DNA of 46,561 nucleotides from an uncultured Collinsella sp. (GCA_900541175.1 UQIT01000015.1:1-46561); one strand, 5' to 3'; shown: positions 1-8,988, counted from the stretch's first letter. Notes: generated by a model not told the origin, from the sequence alone. Translations and numbers: made by a program.

Positions 1-24
1 ACCGAGCCGTACGCTTGAACTGAG

Positions 25-57
25 AAGGGGGAGGCCTCGCGGCCTCCCCCTTTTTTT
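25..57 (+). terminator. Intrinsic terminator of an upstream gene outside the window
   Basis: A 10-bp perfect GC-rich stem (27-36 pairs with 41-50) closes a TCGC tetraloop and is followed by seven T. It presumably ends a forward transcription unit lying to the left of the window. Confidence 0.85.
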
Positions 58-124
58 GCGTTTACGCTTCACAATGTCGTTGCAGTTCACCTGTAACCCG
101 GTTGGGCTTATGGGTAATGAACTT

Positions 125-592
125 TTATTTTAAGACAATAAATCGAATAACAAGGGCAACTGCTATGGCCACAATGATCAAAAGCAGGATTGTCAGTCGA
201 TGCTGCTTGCGTCGTTTACTTGACGAAACGAAGATTGATTTTCCCTGTTTTGGCGTTTCGAGATAGCGAGCCGAATGCGTCAAGGTTTGCTTTGGTCGAG
301 GACCTCTATGTTGATTGGCGGCGGATGCTTTCAGTGGCTCCTCACTAGCTGCGCTGTTTTTAGATAATGGTGCGTCTTTCAGATATACAGGGTCTCCCGA
401 GGCCACGCCCATATGTTTACGTCCCGTTTGGGCATCCTCGAGTGTTTGATATCGATTTCTCGTCACATACTCGGGCTCAGGATCATTAATGGGCTCTTGC
501 GAGATGTGGGGGCGATGGAACCGTGGCGGCTGCGTGGAAGTATCTTCCCCCTGCGTCGGCATAAACATTTTGTTCTGGTTTTGGTCGTCCAT
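125..592 (-). CDS. Hypothetical tail-anchored membrane protein, 155 aa
   Basis: I do not recognise a family. The first ~115 residues are hydrophilic, rich in Pro, Gln, Ser and charged residues, and look disordered. A basic patch (SSSKRRKQHR) leads into one C-terminal hydrophobic helix (about residues 133-153) ending in FIVLK. This predicts a single membrane anchor with a long cytoplasmic N-terminal tail. The ATG at 592 has an AAAGGG ribosome binding site at a good distance. It stands alone and is transcribed away from hsp20, so the two genes diverge. The ORF looks real, but the function is unknown. Confidence 0.6.
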   Translation of the reverse strand: MDDQNQNKMFMPTQGEDTSTQPPRFHRPHISQEPINDPEPEYVTRNRYQTLEDAQTGRKHMGVASGDPVYLKDAPLSKNSAASEEPLKASAANQHRGPRPKQTLTHSARYLETPKQGKSIFVSSSKRRKQHRLTILLLIIVAIAVALVIRFIVLK

Positions 593-684
593 GATGCCCT
601 TTAGCTCGTTACCAATAACGTGTACGCGCTCATTGTAAGCCCCTTGCTATTTGCAGCTGCGAACATACTTGTTATTTAGGCTCT

Positions 685-775
685 GGTTCAAAGAACTTTA
701 ACCTTATTAAAACATGAGTCACACACACTTAGATATGCTTATAGTACCGGACTCAAAAAACTTTATAGTCGATGT
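685..775 (+). promoter_or_regulatory. Likely control region of the hsp20 gene
   Basis: The AT-rich stretch upstream of hsp20 holds an imperfect inverted repeat at 685-703 (GGTT...AACC ends). It also holds two copies of a TTATAGT block 24 bp apart (TATAGT at 740-745 and 764-769), either of which could be a -10 box. I see no clear CIRCE element and no full HspR-type HAIR site. The regulator is unknown; this is only a location where control is likely. Confidence 0.3.
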
Positions 776-868
776 ATATATAAGCACTGTGTGGGCATAT
801 ATAAGAGCGTCAAAAGAAGTCCCAGTCACCTAGAAGATGGCTCGGCAGTCCTAAAAGGAGTGGTAAAC

Positions 869-1300
869 ATGGCAAGCATGGTTCCTTATCGTTCGGTTTT
901 TGGCGTTCGTCCTTCTGCTAGCTCGCTGTTCGATCTGTTTGATGATATGACCGACCTTGCAAACAACTCGATTGCTTCCAAGGCGTTTCCCGTTGATGTT
1001 GAGGATAAGGGCGACGGCTATGAGGTCAAGGCTTATCTGACCGGCGTCGCCAAGGACGATATCGATGTCGAGCTTAACGAGGGCCGTCTGTCCATTAGCG
1101 TGAATGTCGAGGAAGATGAGGAGAACGAGGGCAAGAACTTCCTGCAGAAGGAGTTCAGCTCGTACAGCGCGACGCGTGGCGTGTATCTAAAGGACGCTTC
1201 GAGCGAGGGCCTCTCGGCTAAGTACGCTGACGGCATCCTGACCGTTACGGTTCCCAAGATTGTCGAGAAGAAGAACGTTACGAAGATCTCCATCGACTAA
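869..1300 (+). CDS. Small heat shock protein, Hsp20/alpha-crystallin family
   Basis: An ATP-independent holdase that binds unfolding cytoplasmic proteins. From the chosen start it is 143 aa, typical of the family. A short N-terminal arm (MASMVPYRSVFG...) precedes an alpha-crystallin domain of about 95 residues, with the conserved A-x-L-x-G-V pattern (AYLTGVAKDDIDVEL), a GRLSI strand, and ADGILTVTVPK near the C-terminus. The frame is open further upstream to 791, but the ATG at 869 has a strong AAAGGAG at 854-860 and matches the family's usual length. It is a single-gene unit ended by the hairpin at 1327-1374. Confidence 0.9.
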   Translation: MASMVPYRSVFGVRPSASSLFDLFDDMTDLANNSIASKAFPVDVEDKGDGYEVKAYLTGVAKDDIDVELNEGRLSISVNVEEDEENEGKNFLQKEFSSYSATRGVYLKDASSEGLSAKYADGILTVTVPKIVEKKNVTKISID

Positions 1301-1326
1301 CTTTGTTGGTGTTCTGCGCTATTAAA

Positions 1327-1374
1327 AGACAGCAAAAGGGGCTGGGAAGCGATTCTCGGCCCCTTTTGCTGTCT
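1327..1374. terminator. Bidirectional terminator between hsp20 and the metallo-hydrolase gene
   Basis: A perfect 15-bp inverted repeat (1327-1341 with 1360-1374) lies between the convergent ends of hsp20 and the reverse-strand hydrolase. The CCCCTTTT and AAAAGGGG tracts in the stem let it work on both strands. Confidence 0.75.
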
Positions 1375-1382
1375 AGGACAGT

Positions 1383-2192
1383 CTATTGAATGGTTGCCGG
1401 CTGATACTGACTCGCAGGGCGTATCGAGAGTTTTCGCGATCCTTGGAGAAGGGTTGCGGAGCTGCCGACCTCGTCATCCAGGGTTGCGGCCAGAGCTTTG
1501 GCATAGCTTTTGACGGTAAGGCTCGGACGATTGTTATCTTGGCTGATATGCATGGCAATGAGCTGTTCGGTGCGATCGGTAACAAGTTCGCGCGCGGCTT
1601 CGGCGGCTTGGCCATTGGAGAGGTGTCCCCTTGCAGACAGGATGCGCTCCTGAAGAAAGCGGGGATATTCTCCCTCGCGTAGCATGGTCACATCATGGTT
1701 GCTTTCGAGCGCGAGGACTCGACAATCTTTGAGGGTGTTCATGGCTTGGCTCGATAGCTCTCCGGTGTCGGTGACAAAGCCGATGGAATCATCGAGGGCG
1801 TCGAATCGATAACCGACTGGATTGATAACATCGTGCGATGTTGAGTAGGTTTGCACGTGGATGCCGGCAATGGGGAGCGTGTCGCCGGGGTCAAATTCCT
1901 CTACGGGCAGGTGCGCGAGGTTTTCTTTGCATGAAAGGGTGTCCCTGCTGGCAAAGAGGGGACCATGCCAGTGCTTGCACCATACATCGAGCCCCTTGAT
2001 ATGGTCACCATGCTCATGGGTGATTACAAGAGCGGCGACGTCGTCTGCCGAGAGGCCAAGTTCCGCCATGCGTTTAAGTGTCTCGCGGCGGGACAGGCCG
2101 TTATCGATCATGATGAGCCCCTGAGGCCCCTCGACGAGTGCGCAGTTGCCTTTTGAGCCGCTGCCGAGGATATGAAGGTGCAGGCGAGACAT
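1383..2192 (-). CDS. MBL-fold metallo-hydrolase, WalJ/YycJ-like
   Basis: A cytoplasmic metallo-beta-lactamase-fold phosphoesterase or nuclease (269 aa). The N-terminus SRLHLHILGSGSKGN, the metal motif THEHGDH, the later STSHD and DTGELSS segments, and the SARGHLSN motif match the YycJ/WalJ family, which is linked to the WalRK two-component locus in Firmicutes. No walRK genes are seen here. An in-frame ATG lies further upstream at 2273, but the start at 2192 puts the conserved LHILGSGSKGN strand at the N-terminus. It diverges from tilS with only 48 bp between start codons. The exact substrate is not shown by the sequence. Confidence 0.85.
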   Translation of the reverse strand: MSRLHLHILGSGSKGNCALVEGPQGLIMIDNGLSRRETLKRMAELGLSADDVAALVITHEHGDHIKGLDVWCKHWHGPLFASRDTLSCKENLAHLPVEEFDPGDTLPIAGIHVQTYSTSHDVINPVGYRFDALDDSIGFVTDTGELSSQAMNTLKDCRVLALESNHDVTMLREGEYPRFLQERILSARGHLSNGQAAEAARELVTDRTEQLIAMHISQDNNRPSLTVKSYAKALAATLDDEVGSSATLLQGSRKLSIRPASQYQPATIQ

Positions 2193-2240
2193 AAGATTCC
2201 AAAGGATACAATGGGTGCGGACGAATAGAGGAGGAAGCGA

Positions 2241-3782
2241 ATGCCAACGGTATCTCAGCACTATGGACATCATGCCGCGTCGAGGACGGATAAGAACGTT
2301 CTGGCAACGCGGCAGACCGCTGCCCCCGTAGTGCTCATGGTATCAGGCGGTGCGGACTCGACGGCGCTGCTCCTTATGGCTTGCACATCAAAGCTGGATA
2401 TCCAGGACGGGCGCGGCATTGCTTCCATTGCACGCGAGCGTTTGCACGTGCTGCATGTGAACCATCATCTGCGCGGGGAGGCATCCGATGGCGACGAGGC
2501 CTTTGTACGTGATTTGTGCGTGCAATACGGCTTGCCGCTGTGCGTTGAGCATGCCTATTTTGATGACGAATCGGGCAATATCGAGGCTGCGGCCCGCGAG
2601 GTGCGCTATGCCGCGGCACGGAGATATGTTCGCGAACTTTGTGCCGAATCGGGCGCACCGCGGACGGCGGCTCGTATCTGTACCGCGCATACCTCGTCGG
2701 ACCGCGCGGAAACATTTTTGATGAATGCCATTAAAGGGTCGGGTCCCGCGGGTCTATCAAGCATTCCACGCCGTCGGAACATTGTGGTGCGCCCCTTGCT
2801 CGACCTCACGCATGATGAGCTCGTGAGCTATCTGCAGGTGCACGGTCAGCCATGGCGGGAAGATGAAAGCAACGAGGACGTTTCGTACCTGCGTAACTAT
2901 GTGCGCCATCGGGTGATGCCGGTGGTGGCGCAGCGCAATACGAACGTCTGTAAGACGATTGGCGCCGCTTGCGAAATTCTGGGCGACGAAGACGCCTTTC
3001 TTTCCCAGCTTTCGGCACAGTCGTTTCGAAGCTGCCTGCGCAAGGAAGCGGCGGGCGCACTGGTGCTCGATGCGCGCCGTCTTGCCGCCGCTGAGGTTGT
3101 GATTGCACGGCGTATCGTGCGGTTGGCGATTAAGCGCATCGATCCCGACGCGCGACCGGAGATGCGGCACGTGGAGCGCGTGCTCTCCTGTGTCGCTGCG
3201 GGCTCGGGCTCGGTAACGCTTCCCGCGGGAATTGATGCCCGTGTGGAGTTTGGCATGCTGGCGTTCAAGGCCCCGGCGGCGCGCGAGGGCTTAGTGGCCG
3301 ACTGGATCTCCGTTCCCGGTCGTCTGCCGCTGGGGGCGGGGCGTATGCTGGCAGCAGAGCCGATGGCTGTGGAGCCGGGGCGCGATATCGTGCACCGTGC
3401 CCGCGAGCTTGCTGCTGCCGGAGAGGTTGCGGCCTTGGTGGATGCGGCGGCCCTGGGGTTCGCCGACCGCGATAGCGAGCGGATGCTAGCCGGCTCGCGC
3501 GGGGAGATTCCCGCCGAGGCGCGATTGGCGCGCCTGTGGGTGGATAGCCCTGTGCCGGGAGACGTGATGTGCCCGTTGGGGATGAACGGTCGAAGCAAGA
3601 AAGTGTCAGACCTGTTGAACGAGGCGCGTATTCCTGTTTCAGACCGCTCTGGCGTACCCGTGGTAAGAACGGCTCCCGGAGGTGCCGTAGTATGGGTCGC
3701 GGGCGTTCGCGCGGACGAACGTTTTAAGTGCACGGCGGCGACGCGCGTGGCATATCTGCTCCGCGTGGTCGATGCGGAATAG
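2241..3782 (+). CDS. tilS: tRNA(Ile)-lysidine synthetase TilS
   Basis: It converts C34 of the tRNA-Ile CAU anticodon to lysidine using ATP and lysine, so the tRNA reads AUA. This essential cytoplasmic enzyme is 513 aa. The PP-loop ATP-pyrophosphatase motif SGGADS lies at residues 35-40, followed by a HVNHHLRGEASDGDE block and the TAHTSSDRAETFLM segment typical of TilS. A long C-terminal region follows with the TilS C-domain (RSKKVSDLLNEARIPVSDR). The ribosome binding site GAGGAGG sits just upstream of the ATG. It heads the tilS-hpt-ftsH cluster, although 147 bp separate it from hpt. Confidence 0.95.
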   Translation: MPTVSQHYGHHAASRTDKNVLATRQTAAPVVLMVSGGADSTALLLMACTSKLDIQDGRGIASIARERLHVLHVNHHLRGEASDGDEAFVRDLCVQYGLPLCVEHAYFDDESGNIEAAAREVRYAAARRYVRELCAESGAPRTAARICTAHTSSDRAETFLMNAIKGSGPAGLSSIPRRRNIVVRPLLDLTHDELVSYLQVHGQPWREDESNEDVSYLRNYVRHRVMPVVAQRNTNVCKTIGAACEILGDEDAFLSQLSAQSFRSCLRKEAAGALVLDARRLAAAEVVIARRIVRLAIKRIDPDARPEMRHVERVLSCVAAGSGSVTLPAGIDARVEFGMLAFKAPAAREGLVADWISVPGRLPLGAGRMLAAEPMAVEPGRDIVHRARELAAAGEVAALVDAAALGFADRDSERMLAGSRGEIPAEARLARLWVDSPVPGDVMCPLGMNGRSKKVSDLLNEARIPVSDRSGVPVVRTAPGGAVVWVAGVRADERFKCTAATRVAYLLRVVDAE

Positions 3783-3929
3783 CGTCCCACGCCAGCTATT
3801 CTGTGCGACGTTGACGGTATTCCCGCGCTGATGGCGTACGGGCTGGAAAATATACCCCGTGCGCTGCTAGAATGTGAAGTTCGCGTCCATACGGCGGTGT
3901 GTGGGCGATAAGCACAAGAAAGGGTTGTC

Positions 3930-4478
3930 ATGGCTTCTCAACATCCGGATATCGAGAAGGTTCTGTTTACGCAGGAGGATATCGACGGTATCGTCTCTCG
4001 CCTAGGCGAGCAGATTACGCGCGACTACGCGGGTAAGGATCTGGTGCTGATTGCGGTCCTGCGCGGCGCTGTGGTCTTTATGGGCGACCTGATGCGCAAG
4101 ATCGAGCTGCCGACCAACATCGATTTCATGGCTGTTTCGAGCTATGGCGACGGTGTGAAGTCCTCGGGCATCGTGCGTATCATTAAAGACCTGGATATCG
4201 ACATCCGCGGTCGCGACGTGCTGATCGTCGAGGACATTCTGGACTCGGGCCTGACGCTCAAGTATCTGATGAAGAACCTTGAGAGCCGCAAGCCCGCCTC
4301 GCTGGAGGTCGCCGCCTTCCTGTGGAAGGACGTTGAGGACCGCGTCTCGGCCATCACGCCCAAGTATGTTGGAACCCATTGCCCCGATGCCTTTGTGGTG
4401 GGCTACGGCCTCGACTATGCCGAGCGCTATCGCAACCTTCCGTATCTGGGCATTTTGAAACCGGAGGTTTATTCGTAA
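3930..4478 (+). CDS. hpt: Hypoxanthine phosphoribosyltransferase
   Basis: A purine salvage enzyme that joins hypoxanthine or guanine to PRPP, giving IMP or GMP in the cytoplasm. At 182 aa it has the family's normal length. The PRPP-binding loop VEDILDSG is at about residues 100-107, with the LRGAVVFMGDL loop and the C-terminal YAERYRNLPYLGILKPEVY typical of Hpt. It is separated from ftsH by a single base (TAA-G-ATG), so the two are almost certainly co-transcribed and probably translationally coupled. Confidence 0.96.
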   Translation: MASQHPDIEKVLFTQEDIDGIVSRLGEQITRDYAGKDLVLIAVLRGAVVFMGDLMRKIELPTNIDFMAVSSYGDGVKSSGIVRIIKDLDIDIRGRDVLIVEDILDSGLTLKYLMKNLESRKPASLEVAAFLWKDVEDRVSAITPKYVGTHCPDAFVVGYGLDYAERYRNLPYLGILKPEVYS

Positions 4479-4479
4479 G

Positions 4480-6627
4480 ATGCCCGACGACCGTAACGAT
4501 AACAATTCCCAGACTCCCCGGGACCCAAAGATCCCGGGGATGCCCGGAGGCAAGAAGCCCACGCGTACGGGCTGGCTGTATTTTATTTTGGCTTGCGCGC
4601 TTCTGGGCTACGCCTTCTTTAACATGGGCTCCGGCTTTGCCAATTCCAGCAATACCGTTAAGCTCGCGACGAGCGAGATGGTGAGCGCCATCAAGCAGGA
4701 TCGCGTCGAAGATCTGACCTATACGGTTCAAGACGGAAGCGTGACGGGTCATTACTGGAAGACGAAGAAGGACAAGGGCGATACGAGCGAGCTCAAGAGC
4801 TTCTCCTCGACCTATGTCGGCTCCGATTCGCTTGCCGAGCTCATGGCGGAGCATCCCGATACCAAGTACATCGTCAACACCAACGATCCCGATTTTTGGG
4901 GCGACTTGGCGATGAGTGTGCTTCCGACGATTGCCCTTATCGCCATCATGTTCTACTTTATGCGCCAGATGATGGGCGCCAACAACAGGAACATGCAGTT
5001 TGGCAAGACCAACGCCAAGACCAACGAGGCCACACGCCCCAAGGTCAAGTTTGAAGACGTTGCCGGCGTGGACGAGGCAGTCGAGGAGCTCGAGGAGATC
5101 CGTGACTTTTTGAGCGATCCGGATCGCTATCGCAAGCTGGGCGCCAAGATCCCGCGTGGCGTGTTGCTGGTTGGCCCTCCGGGAACCGGTAAAACGCTGC
5201 TGGCCAAGGCCGTTGCCGGCGAGGCGGGCGTGCCGTTCTTTAGCATCTCGGGTTCCGACTTTGTCGAGATGTTTGTAGGTGTCGGCGCCAGCCGTGTGCG
5301 TGACCTCTTTAAGGAGGCCAAGTCCCAGGCCCCGTCGACCATCTTCATCGATGAGATCGATGCCGTGGGACGTCAGCGCGGAGCTGGCTTGGGCGGCGGT
5401 CACGACGAGCGCGAGCAGACGCTCAACCAGCTGCTGGTCGAGATGGACGGCTTTGAGGAAAGCGAGTCGGTCATCCTGATCGCTGCGACCAACCGTCCTG
5501 ACATCCTGGATCCGGCATTGCTGCGTCCCGGCCGTTTTGACCGCCAGGTTACGGTCGACCGTCCGGATGTGAAGGGCCGCGAGCAGATCTTGCGCGTGCA
5601 TGCCGAGAACAAGCCGATGGACGAGGACGTTAAGTTTGAGAAGCTCGCCCAGATGACCGTTGGCTTTACTGGTGCCGATTTGGCGAACCTGCTCAACGAG
5701 TCTGCGCTGCTGGCCGCTCGCCGTCATCGTTCCGTGATCTCGATGGACGAGGTCGAGGAGTCGATGGAGCGCGTGATTGCCGGACCGCAACGCAAGGGTC
5801 GCGTGATGACCGAGGCCGAGCGCACCACGATTGCCTACCACGAGAGCGGTCACGCTTTGGTGGGCCACATCCTGGAGCACTCCGATCCGGTTCATAAGAT
5901 CTCGATCGTCAGCCGCGGTCAGGCCCTGGGCTACACGCTGCAGCTTCCGCAGGAGGACCACTTCCTCAAGACCAAGAACGAGATGCTCGACGAGCTTGCC
6001 GTGTTCTTGGGCGGTCGCGTTGCCGAGGAGCTCATGTGCGATGACATCACGTCGGGCGCGAGCAACGACCTGGAGCGTGCGACCAAGATGGCGCGCGAGA
6101 TGGTTACGCGTCTGGGCATGAGCGAGGAGCTGGGCACGCAAGTGTTTGGCGAGGCGCAGCATCAGGTGTTCCTTGGTCGCGATTACGCCGATCACCAGGA
6201 TTACTCCGAGGAGACGGCACGGCGCATCGATATCGAGGTTCAGCGCATCATGCGCGAAGCCCATCGTCGTGCGGTCGAGATTTTGGATGCCCGTCGCGAT
6301 CAGCTCGATCTGATGGCGAAGGTGCTGCTTGAGCGCGAGACCGTCGAAGGCGACGCCGTGAACGCCCTGCTCGACAACGAGTGGAATGCCTACCTTGAGC
6401 GCGAGGGCGATATCCTGGCGGCCAAGGAGGAGCGCAATGCCAAGGCGGCCGGCATGCCGACCAAGAAGCGCGCGCCTCGCATGAGCGAGGAGGAGCTGGC
6501 GGCTGATGCCGCGGCCTTTGCGCAGGCGGCCATGCAGGAGGATGCCGAAGCCGCATCCGATGATGCTGACGATGACCATGCCGTCGTCGATGCCGATGCC
6601 GACACCGACGCCGACGCCGACAAATAG
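4480..6627 (+). CDS. ftsH: ATP-dependent zinc metalloprotease FtsH
   Basis: A membrane-anchored AAA+ protease that extracts and degrades membrane and short-lived cytoplasmic proteins (715 aa). Transmembrane helices lie at about residues 31-50 and 143-163, flanking an extracytoplasmic domain. The AAA domain has Walker A GPPGTGKT at 232-239, Walker B IFIDEIDA near 288-295, and a second region of homology ending in RPGRFDRQ. The zinc site HESGH starts at His454. The tail after the protease domain is very acidic and ends in a low-complexity Asp/Ala repeat (DADTDADADK), a lineage-specific extension. The gene ends at a GAAA-loop terminator. Confidence 0.97.
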   Translation: MPDDRNDNNSQTPRDPKIPGMPGGKKPTRTGWLYFILACALLGYAFFNMGSGFANSSNTVKLATSEMVSAIKQDRVEDLTYTVQDGSVTGHYWKTKKDKGDTSELKSFSSTYVGSDSLAELMAEHPDTKYIVNTNDPDFWGDLAMSVLPTIALIAIMFYFMRQMMGANNRNMQFGKTNAKTNEATRPKVKFEDVAGVDEAVEELEEIRDFLSDPDRYRKLGAKIPRGVLLVGPPGTGKTLLAKAVAGEAGVPFFSISGSDFVEMFVGVGASRVRDLFKEAKSQAPSTIFIDEIDAVGRQRGAGLGGGHDEREQTLNQLLVEMDGFEESESVILIAATNRPDILDPALLRPGRFDRQVTVDRPDVKGREQILRVHAENKPMDEDVKFEKLAQMTVGFTGADLANLLNESALLAARRHRSVISMDEVEESMERVIAGPQRKGRVMTEAERTTIAYHESGHALVGHILEHSDPVHKISIVSRGQALGYTLQLPQEDHFLKTKNEMLDELAVFLGGRVAEELMCDDITSGASNDLERATKMAREMVTRLGMSEELGTQVFGEAQHQVFLGRDYADHQDYSEETARRIDIEVQRIMREAHRRAVEILDARRDQLDLMAKVLLERETVEGDAVNALLDNEWNAYLEREGDILAAKEERNAKAAGMPTKKRAPRMSEEELAADAAAFAQAAMQEDAEAASDDADDDHAVVDADADTDADADK

Positions 6628-6638
6628 TCTTTGTGGCG

Positions 6639-6680
6639 AAAGCCTCTGCGGGGAAACCTGCGGAGGCTTTTTCTTTTGAG
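6639..6680 (+). terminator. Intrinsic terminator of ftsH
   Basis: A continuous 14-bp stem (6639-6652 with 6657-6670, including G-T wobbles) closes a GAAA tetraloop, then TTTTTCTTTT. It is a textbook Rho-independent terminator for the tilS-hpt-ftsH unit. Confidence 0.9.
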
Positions 6681-6697
6681 CGATATGGGGCCGTCTG

Positions 6698-6755
6698 TTG
6701 ATTGGGGACAGACTTAAATGAGCGTTTTCACGCATTTAAGTCTGTCCCCAATCAA
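6698..6755. repeat. Imperfect palindromic repeat with GGGACAGACTTAAATG arms
   Basis: Two arms of about 26 bp (6698-6724 and 6730-6755), each beginning TTGATTGGGGACAGAC on its own strand, form a long hairpin between ftsH and the aminotransferase. The core GGGACAG recurs in other repeats of this window. It resembles REP-like elements, but no matching transposase is present. It creates a false upstream extension of the aminotransferase reading frame. Confidence 0.7.
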
Positions 6756-6816
6756 CATTGCTGCGGCACTTTGCTCGGCTAAAGCGTACAATAGCGCCTA
6801 TGCGAAAGGGGAACAG

Positions 6817-8001
6817 ATGATCAACGAAACTATGCATGCTCGCGGTGCGGAAAGCTCCATCATCCGTGAGATTTTTAGCTATGGCCTTGAGCGCAAGGCG
6901 CAGATCGGTGCGGAGAACGTATTCGATTTTTCGCTGGGCAACCCGAGTGTTCCGGCGCCGGCTGCCGTGGCGGAGTCCATTAAGAAGGCCTTGGGGCTGC
7001 CGAGTGACCAGTTGCACGGCTACACCCCCGCTCCGGGCCTGCCGCAATGTCGAGCAGCCGTTGCCGAATCGCTCAACCGCCGCTTTGGAACGAACTATGA
7101 GGGTAAGGACGTCTTTATGACGGTGGGTGCCGCGGCTTCGCTCACCTGTACGCTCAACGCCGTTACGAACCCGGGCGACGAGGTTATTGTTATCGCCCCG
7201 TACTTTCCGGAGTATCGCGTTTGGATTGAGAAGGCCGGCTGTACGTGTGTTGAGGCGCTCGCTGATGAAGACACGTTCCAGCTGAGCGTGGACAACGTGC
7301 TCAAGGCGATCACCGACAAGACGGCAGCCGTCATTATCGACTCGCCCAACAACCCGACCGGTGCCGTATATACGCGCGACACGCTGACGCGACTGGCCAA
7401 TGTTCTGCGCGAGGCCAACGCTCAGCGCGATCCCGAGAATCCGATTATGCTCATCTCGGATGAGCCGTACCGCGAGATCGTGTACGGTGCCGAGGTGCCT
7501 TGGGTGCCCTCGATCTACGAGCACACCATCGTGTGCTACTCGTATTCCAAGTCGCTGTCGCTGCCGGGTGAGCGCGTGGGGTGGATCTTGGTTCCCAACA
7601 CCAATCCGCAGGCTGCCCGTCTGATGCCGGCTGTTGCGGGTGCTGCCCGTACGCTGGGTTTTGTATGCGCACCGGCACTCTTCCAGCGCGTGATCATCGA
7701 TTGCATCGATGAGCCGAGTGATGTCGGGGCCTATGCTCGCAACCGCACGGCGCTCACCGACGCACTAGCGGAGTACGGCTACACCTATGTTGAGCCGGAT
7801 GGCGCGTTCTACCTATGGGTGAAAGCGTTGGAGCCCGATGCGAATGCGTTTTGCGAGCGCGCAAAGAAGTATGAGTTGCTTGCGGTTCCCTCGGACAGCT
7901 TTGGTATGCCGGGTTGGTTCCGCCTGGGCTATTGCGTGAGCTACGAAACGATTGTCAATTCGCTACCCGCTTGGAAACAGTTGGCGGACGAGTATCGTTA
8001 A
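6817..8001 (+). CDS. PLP-dependent class I/II aminotransferase
   Basis: A cytoplasmic fold-type I aminotransferase (394 aa). Recognisable parts are the DFSLGNPSVPAPAAV start, the cofactor region VGAAASLT, the NNPTGAVYTRDTL motif, SDEPYREIVY, and the PLP-lysine segment SYSKSLSLPGERVGW. It resembles aspartate/alanine-type aminotransferases, but the substrate cannot be read from sequence. The start at 6817 has GAAAGGGG just upstream; the longer open frame to 6718 runs into the palindromic repeat and is rejected. It precedes the PHP hydrolase gene by 165 bp. Confidence 0.88.
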   Translation: MINETMHARGAESSIIREIFSYGLERKAQIGAENVFDFSLGNPSVPAPAAVAESIKKALGLPSDQLHGYTPAPGLPQCRAAVAESLNRRFGTNYEGKDVFMTVGAAASLTCTLNAVTNPGDEVIVIAPYFPEYRVWIEKAGCTCVEALADEDTFQLSVDNVLKAITDKTAAVIIDSPNNPTGAVYTRDTLTRLANVLREANAQRDPENPIMLISDEPYREIVYGAEVPWVPSIYEHTIVCYSYSKSLSLPGERVGWILVPNTNPQAARLMPAVAGAARTLGFVCAPALFQRVIIDCIDEPSDVGAYARNRTALTDALAEYGYTYVEPDGAFYLWVKALEPDANAFCERAKKYELLAVPSDSFGMPGWFRLGYCVSYETIVNSLPAWKQLADEYR

Positions 8002-8023
8002 AAGTAAAGCGCTCTGCCTACAA

Positions 8024-8039
8024 TGTTTTACGTGAAACG
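8024..8039. other. parS-like sequence (14 of 16 matches)
   Basis: TGTTTTACGTGAAACG differs from the ParB-binding consensus TGTTTCACGTGAAACA at two positions and keeps the central ACGTGAAAC. It sits in the gap after the aminotransferase gene. If functional it would load ParB for chromosome segregation. The near match could be chance, since parB is not in the window. Confidence 0.4.
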
Positions 8040-8166
8040 GGGTTTGGTGTTAAGCCGGACCCCGTTGCCATGGACGTTGTGTCTTTGGGATGGAGTGGTT
8101 TTACGACTATCGGAGGCTATGCGTACAATGAATATAAGCGACGGCCGTGCCAGATAAGGAGACCTG

Positions 8167-8988
8167 ATGCCCTACCTGCTTTCTTGTGACATTCATGCCC
8201 ATACGATGTTCTCTGCGCATGCATATTCGACCATTGAGGAGAATGTGTACTGGGCGGCAGAGCGTGGTCTGCAGGTGCTCGGATCTGCCGACCATTTGAG
8301 CTCTATGGTTACGGCTTGCCCCAATGACCTGCGCAGTTACCAGTTCTTTATCAACCAGGATATCTGGCCGCGCATTTGGAGCGGCGTGCTGGTGCTGCGT
8401 GGTGCCGAGGCCGATATCGTTTCGCTGGACGGAAGCCTGTTTGGCGAGGACACCCCTGTCACGCTCGATATTGCCGGCGATTCGTACAGCCGTCAGCATT
8501 CGCTGTTCGATTTGGTTACGCGTAATTTGGATTATTTGGTTGCGAGCGTGCATAATCCGCAGATTGCTGAGGGCGCGACGCTGGCCCAGACGACCGAGAT
8601 GTATATCAATGCCCTGGAGCACCCCAAGGTGTTCATGCTGGGTCACACGGGGCGTTCGGGCGTGCCGTTCGATATCGACGAGGTGCTGTTGGCAGCTAAG
8701 GCCAAGCACAAGATTATCGAGATCAACAACCATAGTCTTGAACACGGTGTCGACACTGAGCATTGGGCCGTATGCCGCAAGATCGCCGAGCGCTGCGCCG
8801 AGCTGGGCGTGGGCATTGGCGTTTCGACCGATGCGCACATTGGCATGGCAATTGGTAAGCTCGATTACGCTCGCAAGATGCTCGACGAGATTCACTTCCC
8901 GTTGGATCTGATCGTGACGCGCGATCGCGAGACGCTGCTGCGCGAGATGGCGGCAGCCGGCGTGTGCGATCTGCGCAATGGGATGTAG
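8167..8988 (+). CDS. PHP-domain hydrolase, YcdX-like
   Basis: A probable metal-dependent phosphatase (273 aa). The N-terminal CDIHAHTMFSAHAYSTIEEN carries the first PHP metal motif (HxH). GSADHLSSM supplies the next ligand, LDYLVASVHNP and HTGRSG follow, IIEINNHSL provides a glutamate/asparagine region, and STDAHIG closes the metal site. This order matches the YcdX-type trinuclear-zinc PHP phosphatases. AAGGAG lies just before the ATG, and a possible -10 box TACAAT is at 8124-8129. The substrate is unknown. Confidence 0.85.
   Translation: MPYLLSCDIHAHTMFSAHAYSTIEENVYWAAERGLQVLGSADHLSSMVTACPNDLRSYQFFINQDIWPRIWSGVLVLRGAEADIVSLDGSLFGEDTPVTLDIAGDSYSRQHSLFDLVTRNLDYLVASVHNPQIAEGATLAQTTEMYINALEHPKVFMLGHTGRSGVPFDIDEVLLAAKAKHKIIEINNHSLEHGVDTEHWAVCRKIAERCAELGVGIGVSTDAHIGMAIGKLDYARKMLDEIHFPLDLIVTRDRETLLREMAAAGVCDLRNGM

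Noticed and set aside
685..775. HspR (HAIR) or HrcA (CIRCE) operator before hsp20
   Set aside because: Only isolated ACTCAA-like half-sites and an imperfect inverted repeat are present; neither consensus is complete.
2897..3931. 344-aa reverse-strand open frame opposite tilS
   Set aside because: Ser/Arg/Thr-rich antisense shadow with no recognised domain.
4354..6735. 793-aa reverse-strand open frame opposite ftsH
   Set aside because: It is the antisense shadow of ftsH, His/Arg/Leu-rich with no domain, created by GC-biased codons of the real gene.
6718..6816. 33-codon upstream extension of the aminotransferase
   Set aside because: It is read through the palindromic repeat; the start at 6817 has a ribosome binding site and matches the family N-terminus.
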